Assembly (NCBI GenBank): GCA_945860425.1
Contig: CAMAQU010000026.1
Coordinates: 1-13,156, forward strand
Length of the DNA stretch: 13,156 nt
Direction of reading: 5' to 3'
DNA from: Sphingomonas paucimobilis
GTDB lineage: Bacteria; Pseudomonadota; Alphaproteobacteria; Sphingomonadales; Sphingomonadaceae
Shown: piece by piece, positions 1 through 6,617 of the stretch
How the letters are laid out: every line of letters starts with the position of its first letter
How positions within the stretch are numbered: the first letter of the stretch is position 1
Program-made: the position numbers and the translations under genes
The notes under the pieces: generated by a model
Told to the model about the DNA's origin: nothing
The model's database searches: none
What the model saw: the letters and a program-made list of their open reading frames with translations, nothing else

Positions 1-1430
1 TAAGCGATGATCGAGGGCTCATTGGTTATCTGAAACTCTGGCGCGACAAGACCTCCATTGGCGATTGCCGTCCCCGGCGGCGTGTATCCGGGACGAAACC
101 AATTAAAGACAGATGGTGTCCGGCCCGGACTTTGGCCGAGCCGATTGGCACTGGACGACACATTGCCAAATGGCCACAGCTTTGTCGGCGATGTCACATT
201 AAACGCACGCGCCCAATGGGTCAGCCGCTGAACTGGATCTCTGAGCTTACCAAAGGTCGTTGACGTGATCTGCGCGTCGTCACGCGCTTCAACATCCGTC
301 AAGATCGCGCGCACCACCGCCTTCATATCGCCGCGAACGCCGCTGCCATTATTAACAAAAACATTGGCAACCCGGTTGATATAGGCGCCTGATGGGTTTG
401 ACGTCACAAGCCTCTGGATCAACTGCCTGCAGACAAAGGGCGGCAGTGTCTTGTGATTGAACAGCCCATCAAGTGCGATTTTTCGGGCGGCAACCCCATC
501 TGTTCCAGCGGCGATGGTGATGGCTCCGTTGAGAAGGCTTGTCGCCTCCGTCTCATGCCGGGTTGCAATAATGGCCATAGGCATCCGCATGCGTGCGGGC
601 GTTGTGTTATCTGCACTGGCATAGTTATAGCCCGTCCAGACGCGCGCCGCTTGGCTGACGTCGGCTTGTGAATAGGTCGCAACAGGCGCACCGGCCGAAA
701 GAACCTGGCTGCCATCCATATTCAGCTCGTAAAGGCCAATGGTGAAGAGCTGCATCAATTCCCGCGCATAATTTTCATCGGGGATCGCACCGGTCGCGGG
801 GTTTGCCTTTACGTTACCCAGATAAGTCAAAAAACTCCCCATGGCGACGCTGGTGGAGACGCCCTCCATGATGTCACGATAATTGCCCAGTGCATTATCC
901 CACAGCACATCCAAATAGGCGGCCATAACAAAGGGCCGCCAACTCGTGTTGATACCGTCAATGCCAACGGCCCAAATATCGAGCAAGGCAAGGCCAATAC
1001 GTTGCCGCACAATGTCGCTACTGCTCATAAGCTGCGACCAAATCATGGGATCAAAGCCACTGGTGCTGTTTATATTGGCCGCAGCGTCAAAACCTCCGGC
1101 AATCAGGAAGTCCCAAAACGTCTGTGGCCGGGTCATGCCGAACTGCATGTTCAACCACGGCCCAACGCCCATGGACCTGACAGCCGATATATCAGATTTA
1201 GAATAACCAATCGTCGCCTGAGCCAAAAAGCGGGATGCTTGTGCTTCGGATATTGAGACTGCGACCGGCGCGGGTGCAGATGTCGTTTCAGTCCCGCCAC
1301 CACACCCACTGAGCACCCCAGCGCCTGCTAGCGCGCCAATGATTTGGATATTGCCGGAGGAAACAGCCTCTTCCGACGTAAGAACGCCGCCGCCCTCTCG
1401 TTCAGCCTGAAAAGCGAATCTTTCTGTCAC
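1..1430 (-). CDS. DUF1800 family protein, putative lipoprotein (3' end beyond window)
   Basis: The frame is open from the GTG at 1430 to the left edge, giving 476 residues with the C-terminus missing. It is read as a DUF1800 (PF08811) protein from the family-typical DENYARELMQLFTIGL (residues 218-233), the later FVCRQLIQRLV segment (332-342) and SVFNWFRPGYTPPG (440-453). Function of the family is not established; members are usually exported and often sit next to DUF1501 genes, so the next gene off the edge is worth checking. GTG is chosen because GAGGAG lies 8 bases upstream and an in-frame TGA follows shortly further upstream. A lipobox-like LSGC places a candidate lipidated Cys at 43, followed by a Gly/Thr/Ser/Pro-rich linker and the domain from about residue 62. 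The stretch before the lipobox is unusually long and acidic, with no Arg/Lys close to the hydrophobic segment, so lipoprotein export is uncertain. Codon usage looks like that of the neighbours. Confidence 0.88.
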   Translation of the reverse strand, partial: MTERFAFQAEREGGGVLTSEEAVSSGNIQIIGALAGAGVLSGCGGGTETTSAPAPVAVSISEAQASRFLAQATIGYSKSDISAVRSMGVGPWLNMQFGMTRPQTFWDFLIAGGFDAAANINSTSGFDPMIWSQLMSSSDIVRQRIGLALLDIWAVGIDGINTSWRPFVMAAYLDVLWDNALGNYRDIMEGVSTSVAMGSFLTYLGNVKANPATGAIPDENYARELMQLFTIGLYELNMDGSQVLSAGAPVATYSQADVSQAARVWTGYNYASADNTTPARMRMPMAIIATRHETEATSLLNGAITIAAGTDGVAARKIALDGLFNHKTLPPFVCRQLIQRLVTSNPSGAYINRVANVFVNNGSGVRGDMKAVVRAILTDVEARDDAQITSTTFGKLRDPVQRLTHWARAFNVTSPTKLWPFGNVSSSANRLGQSPGRTPSVFNWFRPGYTPPGTAIANGGLVAPEFQITNEPSIIA

Positions 1431-1567
1431 CCCGCGCTCTCCTCAACCCACTCTTTATCAATGAATTAATTTGGTTCGTCGAGGCTTTTTCTCGCTAATA
1501 AGAGGGTGAGCGATTTGAGGTGCGCACAGGCAAATCTACCCGCCTTCTATCACTCAAACGCGCGTCC
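1431..1567. other. Intergenic region between the exported aminopeptidase and the DUF1800 gene
   Basis: This 137-base gap holds the leader of the DUF1800 gene. Minus-strand RNA could fold through TTTGAG and CTCAAA arms about 33 bases apart (within 1515-1560), but no T-run follows, so it is not a clear terminator. I see no convincing -35/-10 pair. Whether the two genes share a transcript cannot be decided from the sequence. Confidence 0.4.
1439..1444 (-). promoter_or_regulatory. Ribosome binding site fixing the GTG start of the DUF1800 gene
   Basis: On the minus strand GAGGAG lies 8 bases before the GTG at 1430. No ATG lies between the in-frame upstream TGA and this GTG, so the site decides the start. 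Confidence 0.6.
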
Positions 1568-3136
1568 TTATTTCTTCCAGGTTCGAACCATCTCATCCAG
1601 GATGCGAACGCCCCATCCGGACGCACCTTTTGGGGTTACGGCACCGGGATGGTCGGCCCAATTCACCCCGGCAATATCGAGATGGGCCCAAGGTATTTCT
1701 GGTGCAACAAACGCCCCGACAAATGTCGCGCCAAGTCCTGCGCCAGGCCCGCCACCTTCAACCACATTCTTCAGGTCAGCAATGCCGGACTTCAAATCCT
1801 CCGCATAATTTTTGTGGAGCGGCATCCGCCAAACCTCTTCGCCTGTCCGGCTTGCAGCCGAACTCAATGCTTTGGCCAAGCCTTCATCCCGTGCGAAAAG
1901 GCCAGCATATTCGTCGTTAAGAGCCTGAACAATCGCTCCGGTCAACGTCGCAATTGTCACAACAGCTGCGGGTTTATAGCGGGAGACAACATATTCATTG
2001 GCGTCTGCGAGCACGAGCCGCCCCTCTGCATCGGTGTTCAGCACCTCAATCGTCTTGCCGCTCATGGTGCGTACAACATCACCGGGCCGTTGGGCATTTT
2101 CCCCCGGCATATTCTCAGCAAGCGCTGCAACCGCGACGACATTCACCGGCGCGCCCGACTTAGCGAGGGACAAAACAGCCCCCACAGCCGAAGCTGCGCC
2201 CGACATATCGGATTTCATCTCCCACATGCCGGTTCCAGGCTTGAGGGAAATGCCACCTGAATCAAATGTAATCCCTTTGCCCACCAATGCGACAGGCGCG
2301 CCCTGCCCGCCACTATACTCCACCAGCAAAAGCCGCGAGGGACGCCGGGAGCCTTGTCCAACCCCCAAAAGTGCACCCATTTTCAGCCGCTGCATTGCAG
2401 CAACGTCGAGCACCTCAACCTTCACTTTGCCAACACCGGCAAAGGCGTCGCGGATCCGCGTAACAAAGGTCTCGGGATAGATGACATTCGCAGGTTCGCT
2501 CGCGAGATCCCGCGACAAGGCAACCCCCTCTATCAACGGCCGACCGCGCGCCGCCCATTCTTGCTGTGCGGACTGCGGATCATTGGTCACAATGATCAGT
2601 TTATGATCGGCAGCCGTCGTTTTCGTGACGGATTTATAGCGATCAAAACGATATTGCCCCAACCCAAAACCTTGCGCGACGGCGACGGCATCGGTCGATG
2701 TCAGGTCACCCATAATGGATATGGGATGTGCTTCGTCGAGCATCTCTTGCGCCAACTTGCCACCCGCATCGCGCAGGTGCCGGGCTGCGTCCTGATCTCC
2801 GGTAATGCCAACCAGATGAATCCGGGCATAGCGCCCAATGCCACGCAAGCTAAGGGTCGAGCCTGATTTTCCGTCAAATTTAGCGGCAGCGATGGCGGAT
2901 TTAAGGCTTGCCTCTGCTGCGGGGTCTATGCCGATTGCGGGAAGCTCACTCCCCCTCATAAACACCGCAAGAACGCCATCTTCGGCTGCCCGATTGGCAA
3001 AACCGATAGGGCGCACAGCAGAATTCGCTCGATCCGTTGCCTCGATGCCCGAGCCATTCAACACCGGCACATTCGTTTGCGCCATAGCTGGAACGGCAAA
3101 TGCTCCCAAGACGAGCGGCAAAAGGCAATGACGCAT
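1568..3136 (-). CDS. Exported M17 leucyl aminopeptidase
   Basis: A 522-residue M17 family metallo-aminopeptidase that removes N-terminal residues from peptides using two divalent metal ions. The catalytic domain shows VGKGITFDSGGISLKPG and NTDAEGRLVLADA; expected metal and active-site residues are Lys287, Asp292, Lys299, Asp310, Asp369, Glu371 and Arg373, all present. Unlike the second M17 protein in the window, it begins with a signal peptide (MRHCLLPLVLGAFAVPAMA, likely cut before QT), so it should act in the periplasm or outside the cell. An ATG at 3205 is also in frame, but the start at 3136 has AAGGGG 7 bases upstream and puts the signal peptide at the N-terminus; the ATG at 3142 is only 1 base from that site. 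It lies 96 bases after the amidotransferase gene on the same strand. The likely role is peptide use or turnover in the envelope; substrate preference is not visible. Confidence 0.93.
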   Translation of the reverse strand: MRHCLLPLVLGAFAVPAMAQTNVPVLNGSGIEATDRANSAVRPIGFANRAAEDGVLAVFMRGSELPAIGIDPAAEASLKSAIAAAKFDGKSGSTLSLRGIGRYARIHLVGITGDQDAARHLRDAGGKLAQEMLDEAHPISIMGDLTSTDAVAVAQGFGLGQYRFDRYKSVTKTTAADHKLIIVTNDPQSAQQEWAARGRPLIEGVALSRDLASEPANVIYPETFVTRIRDAFAGVGKVKVEVLDVAAMQRLKMGALLGVGQGSRRPSRLLLVEYSGGQGAPVALVGKGITFDSGGISLKPGTGMWEMKSDMSGAASAVGAVLSLAKSGAPVNVVAVAALAENMPGENAQRPGDVVRTMSGKTIEVLNTDAEGRLVLADANEYVVSRYKPAAVVTIATLTGAIVQALNDEYAGLFARDEGLAKALSSAASRTGEEVWRMPLHKNYAEDLKSGIADLKNVVEGGGPGAGLGATFVGAFVAPEIPWAHLDIAGVNWADHPGAVTPKGASGWGVRILDEMVRTWKK

Positions 3137-3232
3137 GAACATACCCCTTTTTCTAAAGAATCCTGTAACAAGCCCTACATCTAGGTGTTGCATGAGTGGA
3201 CACAAGATATGGCACCGAAAATTGGGCCGATG
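3137..3232. other. Gap between the amidotransferase and the exported aminopeptidase genes
   Basis: These 96 bases contain the leader and ribosome binding site of the exported aminopeptidase. A possible minus-strand TTGTGT/TAGATG pair, 16 bases apart, could be a weak promoter. No strong terminator for the amidotransferase gene is seen, so read-through is possible. Confidence 0.3.
3144..3149 (-). promoter_or_regulatory. Ribosome binding site deciding the start of the exported aminopeptidase
   Basis: Minus-strand AAGGGG sits 7 bases before the ATG at 3136. It overlaps the coding sequence of the longer alternative frame from 3205, which would bury the signal peptide, so the short start is preferred. 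Confidence 0.65.
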
Positions 3233-4069
3233 TTAGGCGAGAATCTTTGCTTCAATCCAGGCGATAATCTCACCACGGCGGCGGTGATCGTCCAGAATAT
3301 CCTCATCAATGCCCAATTCCCAAGCCGCGCCCATATTGGACGGATTGTCCACCAGCGCCTGAAGCTTTGCGCAATAGGCATCCAGCGATGCCTTATCGGG
3401 AAAGAAATCGGGCCCAATCATGTCATCGGCATATAGGGCATAAATCGCCAACACCTGCCGAACATCATATTCCGGATGATATTGCACCGCCCAAACTTCA
3501 GTCTGGCCAAGTGGGATGATCGCCGCTTGCACCGCGCTATGCGCATTTGACGCGAGCAATGTTGCTTGTTCAGGCAGCCGGGTGACTTCATCATAATGAA
3601 TGCAAGGCGCATCAAACACGGGGCCTTTATGGCTGAACAACGGATGCCCTTCCCCGGCCTCGCTTGGCATGATCTTGCGGGCAAATCCCACTTCCTTGCC
3701 GCGCGGGTGATACTCCACAATCCCGCCAGCCGCCATTGCTGCAATCTGCAGGCCCCAGCAGCTCCCAAAACAGGGCAAACCTGCCTCTGCTGCCTGTTTC
3801 AAAAGGTCAATCTGGTTGGTGACGGCAAAGTCTGTGTCATAGGCATGAAGCGCTGAACCAGAGACGACAAAGCCATCATAATCGGAAAAGCCCCGGCCAT
3901 GGGGGATGTTGAAATCCGCATCCGCGCCATTGACCACGTCAATCTCAATCTCAGGGAAATGCGCCAAAACTGCCTCAGCATAAATCTCACTCGAGGTTCG
4001 CATGCCAAGCGATTTTGCACGGGCGCGTCGGGCCGCCACATTGCCTTCCATGAGGAGAATTTTGGTCAT
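3233..4069 (-). CDS. Class I glutamine amidotransferase, GMP synthase-like
   Basis: A 278-residue free-standing class I (triad) glutamine amidotransferase. These domains hydrolyse glutamine and pass ammonia to an acceptor. The nucleophile is Cys104 in FGSCWGLQI, and the His-Glu pair is His198 and Glu200 in QYHPEYD; VVSGSALHAYD (68-78) fits the oxyanion-side region. The GATase domain covers about residues 50-210, and a mostly acidic/helical tail of about 65 residues follows. No synthetase domain is fused and no obvious acceptor enzyme is encoded nearby, so the substrate is unknown. Proteins of this kind are often annotated as GMP synthase-like, but this is not GuaA, which carries an ATP pyrophosphatase domain. 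The ATG is preceded by TAAGGGA, which includes the glpK stop codon, so translation is probably coupled to glpK. A YrdC-, GuaA- or gamma-glutamyl-hydrolase-like role (as in PuuD) cannot be separated by reading alone. Confidence 0.88.
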   Translation of the reverse strand: MTKILLMEGNVAARRARAKSLGMRTSSEIYAEAVLAHFPEIEIDVVNGADADFNIPHGRGFSDYDGFVVSGSALHAYDTDFAVTNQIDLLKQAAEAGLPCFGSCWGLQIAAMAAGGIVEYHPRGKEVGFARKIMPSEAGEGHPLFSHKGPVFDAPCIHYDEVTRLPEQATLLASNAHSAVQAAIIPLGQTEVWAVQYHPEYDVRQVLAIYALYADDMIGPDFFPDKASLDAYCAKLQALVDNPSNMGAAWELGIDEDILDDHRRRGEIIAWIEAKILA

Positions 4070-4074
4070 TGGGT

Positions 4075-4081
4075 TCCCTTA
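4075..4081 (-). promoter_or_regulatory. Ribosome binding site overlapping the glpK stop codon
   Basis: Minus-strand TAAGGGA combines the glpK TAA stop with a Shine-Dalgarno sequence 5 bases before the amidotransferase ATG at 4069. This layout suggests the two genes are translated from one mRNA. Confidence 0.65.
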
Positions 4082-5551
4082 TCGATCCAGCAAAGTCCGC
4101 TTTAGGGCTGCCTGCCACCCGGAAAGACGCTCCATTCTGGTCTCTGACGCCATTGCAGGCTGGAACCGCTCAACGGTGCCGCGCATGACCGCTGCATCCT
4201 CAAGGCGGCTATAAAGCCCGGCACCAAGGCCAGCCAGCATGGCAGCGCCCAGCGCCGTGGTTTCAATGAAATGCGGCCTTTCCACCTCAATGGCGAGCAT
4301 GTCTGCCAAATCCTGCGCCAACCAGTTATTCGCAACCATACCGCCATCGATCCGTAATTCAGACCAATTGGCCCCGTCTGCGGCAAAGGCAGAGACAAGA
4401 TCCTGCGTCTGATGTGCCATCGCTTCCAACGCGGCCCGGGCAATATGCGCACGACCGGTTGAAAAGCTGAGACCATCGATCAACCCGCGCGCCGCCGGGT
4501 TCCAATGCGGGGCACCCAGCCCTGTTAACGCAGGCACAATATAGACGCCGCCATTGTCCGCGACGGAACGCGCAAGATCTTCGGTTTCTGCCGCCGACGC
4601 AATCAGCCCCACGTCATCGCGCAGCCATTTGATGAGGCTTCCCGCGACAAAGACGCTACCTTCAAGCGCGTAAGTGCGCTCTCCACCCAATTGAAACAAA
4701 ACGGTCGATAGCAAGCGGTTGCGGGATTGAGGCAGCGTTTGACCCGTATTGGTCAGGACAAAAGCCCCCGTCCCAAACGTTGCCTTGGTCTGGCCTTCGG
4801 CAAAACAGCCCTGCCCAATTGTGGCTGCCTGTTGATCCCCCGCCATCCCAGTTATGGCGATAGGAGCGCCAAACATCTCCGCCTTAGTTTCTCCTATCGA
4901 GCCAGCGCAATCAACAATTTCAGGCAGGATTGAGCGAGGAACGCCAAAACTGTCGAGCAGCCCGTCATCCCAGCCCCCGCTGCCAAGAGACATCAGCGCC
5001 GTGCGCGAGGCATTCGACGCATCGGACACGTGCACCCCACCCGTGAGGCGATAGACGAGATAGCTCTCAATCGTCCCGACGGCTAGATTCTCGCCCGCGG
5101 CGCGCAGGTTCGGCCAATTGTCCAATGCCCAGCCGATCTTACTGCCGGAAAAGTACGGATCGAGCAGCAAGCCCGTCTTGGCCTGAACAACAGGCTCCTG
5201 CCCTTCAGCTTTGAGTTTGGCGCACATATCCGCCGTCCGCCGATCTTGCCAGACAATGGCTGGAGCCAGCGGCTCACCCGTCCGGCGATCCCAAAAGACA
5301 ATGGTTTCACGCTGGTTGGTAATCCCAATACCCGCAATTTTGCCCGGCCCTCCGGCCAGCGCCACCATCTCTCGCGCGCACGCCAAAGTCAGTGTCCAGA
5401 TTTCGGCGGCATCATGTTCAACCAGCCCCGGCGCAGGGTAATATTGGGTCAGCGGTTGTTGGGCAGAGCCAAGGCATTGGCCATCGGCTGCGAACAACAT
5501 TGCCCGCGTTGAGGTGGTTCCCTCATCAATGACCAAGATATGCTCGCTCAT
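4079..5551 (-). CDS. glpK: Glycerol kinase
   Basis: A 490-residue FGGY-family kinase that phosphorylates glycerol to sn-glycerol 3-phosphate in the cytoplasm with ATP. The N-terminal phosphate-binding segment is DEGTTSTRAML (9-19). Glycerol-contacting residues known from E. coli GlpK have counterparts: Arg81-Glu82 (TNQRET), Trp101 (VWQDRRT), Tyr133 (LDPYFSG) and Asp239-Gln240 (AGDQQA). FGTGAF (259-264) and the C-terminal IDGGMVANNW (401-410) complete the ATPase fold. Length is close to the usual 495-505. The start at 5551 is supported by AAGGAG 7 bases upstream; the frame extends further upstream to 5650 but that part runs into the ndk terminator. The E. coli fructose-1,6-bisphosphate loop (GGKGGTR) is replaced by a shorter ETKAEMFGAP stretch (221-230), so that feedback control is probably absent. 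No glpF, glpD or glpR is nearby. The amidotransferase gene follows after 9 bases. Confidence 0.96.
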   Translation of the reverse strand: MSEHILVIDEGTTSTRAMLFAADGQCLGSAQQPLTQYYPAPGLVEHDAAEIWTLTLACAREMVALAGGPGKIAGIGITNQRETIVFWDRRTGEPLAPAIVWQDRRTADMCAKLKAEGQEPVVQAKTGLLLDPYFSGSKIGWALDNWPNLRAAGENLAVGTIESYLVYRLTGGVHVSDASNASRTALMSLGSGGWDDGLLDSFGVPRSILPEIVDCAGSIGETKAEMFGAPIAITGMAGDQQAATIGQGCFAEGQTKATFGTGAFVLTNTGQTLPQSRNRLLSTVLFQLGGERTYALEGSVFVAGSLIKWLRDDVGLIASAAETEDLARSVADNGGVYIVPALTGLGAPHWNPAARGLIDGLSFSTGRAHIARAALEAMAHQTQDLVSAFAADGANWSELRIDGGMVANNWLAQDLADMLAIEVERPHFIETTALGAAMLAGLGAGLYSRLEDAAVMRGTVERFQPAMASETRMERLSGWQAALKRTLLDR

Positions 5552-5620
5552 GACCCGTCTCCTTGTTTTCTGCTCCCGCTGGCTATCGAAAATGAGGCAC
5601 AGGTGCAATCGGCCCCAACG

Positions 5621-5647
5621 AAAAAGGGCGCACCCAAAGGCGCGCCC
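5621..5647 (-). terminator. Intrinsic terminator after ndk
   Basis: Read on the minus strand, GGGCGCGCC, loop TTTG, then GGTGCGCCC forms a 9-bp stem with one G-U pair, followed directly by TTTTT. It starts about 26 bases after the ndk stop codon and lies about 70 bases before the glpK start, so it separates the ndk unit from glpK. Confidence 0.9.
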
Positions 5648-5673
5648 CAATTCTTCATTCGCGGTGCGTCGGA

Positions 5674-6096
5674 TTAGCCGACAATTTCTTCCGGCTTGAA
5701 GAAATAAGCGATCTCGATCGCCGCATTCTCATCCGAGTCTGAGCCATGAACCGAATTAGCTTCGATCGATTCAGCCAGCGCCTTGCGGATCGTGCCATCG
5801 GCGGCCTGTTCCGGGTTGGTCGCGCCCATGATGTCGCGATTGCGCTGAACGGCATTTTCGCCTTCCAATACCTGCACAACGACAGGACCGGATACCATGA
5901 AGCTCACCAGATCGTTGAAAAAGGGGCGTTCCTTGTGAACTCCATAAAAGCCTTCGGCTTGAGCACGAGTCATTTGGATGCGCTTGGACGCGACAACGCG
6001 CAGGCCGGCGTCTTCCAGCATCTTGGTGACAGCACCCGTCAAGTTGCGGCGTGTGGCATCGGGCTTAATGATCGAAAAGGTGCGATTGGCGGCCAT
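5674..6096 (-). CDS. ndk: Nucleoside diphosphate kinase
   Basis: A 140-residue NDK, the normal bacterial length. It equalises nucleoside triphosphate pools by moving the gamma-phosphate from ATP to NDPs through a phosphohistidine. MAANRTFSIIKPDA marks the N-terminus (Lys11 of the IKPDA motif), and NSVHGSDS holds the catalytic His117; KERPFFNDLV (55-64), the GPVVVQVLEG segment (70-79) and RDIMGATNPEQA (87-98) are further family hallmarks. The frame opens further upstream to 6213, but the homology begins at the ATG at 6096, which has GGAG about 10 bases before it. The gene lies 98 bases after holC on the same strand and ends at a strong intrinsic terminator. A possible promoter in the gap (6143-6171) would let it be transcribed on its own. 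Nothing in the protein is unusual. Confidence 0.97.
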   Translation of the reverse strand: MAANRTFSIIKPDATRRNLTGAVTKMLEDAGLRVVASKRIQMTRAQAEGFYGVHKERPFFNDLVSFMVSGPVVVQVLEGENAVQRNRDIMGATNPEQAADGTIRKALAESIEANSVHGSDSDENAAIEIAYFFKPEEIVG

Positions 6097-6142
6097 GTCT
6101 GGTCGTCTCCATTGTTGGACTAGAAGGAAAAGCGTGGCCGCG

Positions 6143-6171
6143 CCTCTAGCTGCATATGTGGGCTGTCGCAA
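6143..6171 (-). promoter_or_regulatory. Candidate ndk promoter
   Basis: On the minus strand TTGCGA (6171-6166) and TAGAGG (6148-6143) are separated by 17 bases and lie about 47 bases before the ndk start. The -35 matches TTGACA at four of six positions and the -10 matches TATAAT at three of six. This is motif reading only. Confidence 0.3.
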
Positions 6172-6194
6172 GCCGTTTGGCGCGCCTTCAGGCC

Positions 6195-6617
6195 CTATGA
6201 CCCCTCCCGCCACCGCCCGGCATCATCCTGTTTCCAATAATGACGCTCAATTGGCGTCGACGCCAACGCCCGCCATGCCGCACGCGCGCCATCCAATTGG
6301 GTTGGATCAAAGAAATAGAAAACACGCGAACATCCGGCGGGCGGATCTCGCCACTGCCCATCTGCATAGGCGATGTTGGCATAGCTACCCTGACCCTCAA
6401 CCATTTGCGCCAGCAAGATCGGCTGATCCCCCTCGCGGCCATGCGGCAGAAAACTGTCCGCGCGGAAGGTCCACAAGAGCTGATCTAGCTCGTCGAGGGC
6501 CTTTTCGTCCTCCGCCAAGATCAGCAAGTGTTCACCCGACGCAAGCACGCGCTCTGCTATCGCAGGTAAGGCACGATCAAGCGGGATTTGGGTCAGATGA
6601 TAGAAATCAGCCTTCAA
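6195..6617 (-). CDS. holC: DNA polymerase III chi subunit
   Basis: A 140-residue HolC (chi), the clamp-loader accessory subunit that links the DNA polymerase III holoenzyme to single-strand binding protein. The N-terminal KADFYHLT, LWTFRADSFLPHG (48-60), SRVFYFFDP (97-105) and ARAAWRAL...HYWKQDDAGRW (111-136) are typical. The homologous region begins right after a TTG at 6617, which is taken as the start; the only ATG in frame, at 6716, would add 33 residues that are just the shifted reading of pepA. The first 11 bases overlap the end of pepA, and no good Shine-Dalgarno sequence precedes the TTG, so expression probably depends on translation of pepA. Pairing of pepA and holC is common in proteobacteria. 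The exact start is the uncertain point. Confidence 0.9.
   Translation of the reverse strand: MKADFYHLTQIPLDRALPAIAERVLASGEHLLILAEDEKALDELDQLLWTFRADSFLPHGREGDQPILLAQMVEGQGSYANIAYADGQWRDPPAGCSRVFYFFDPTQLDGARAAWRALASTPIERHYWKQDDAGRWREGS

Noticed and set aside
1520..2260. A 246-codon open frame on the plus strand opposite the exported aminopeptidase
   Set aside because: It is antisense to conserved catalytic sequence and has no recognisable domain.
5639..6186. GGCGCGCC octamers on both sides of ndk (5639-5646 and 6179-6186)
   Set aside because: One is part of the terminator stem, and such octamers are expected by chance in GC-rich DNA; no longer repeat surrounds them.
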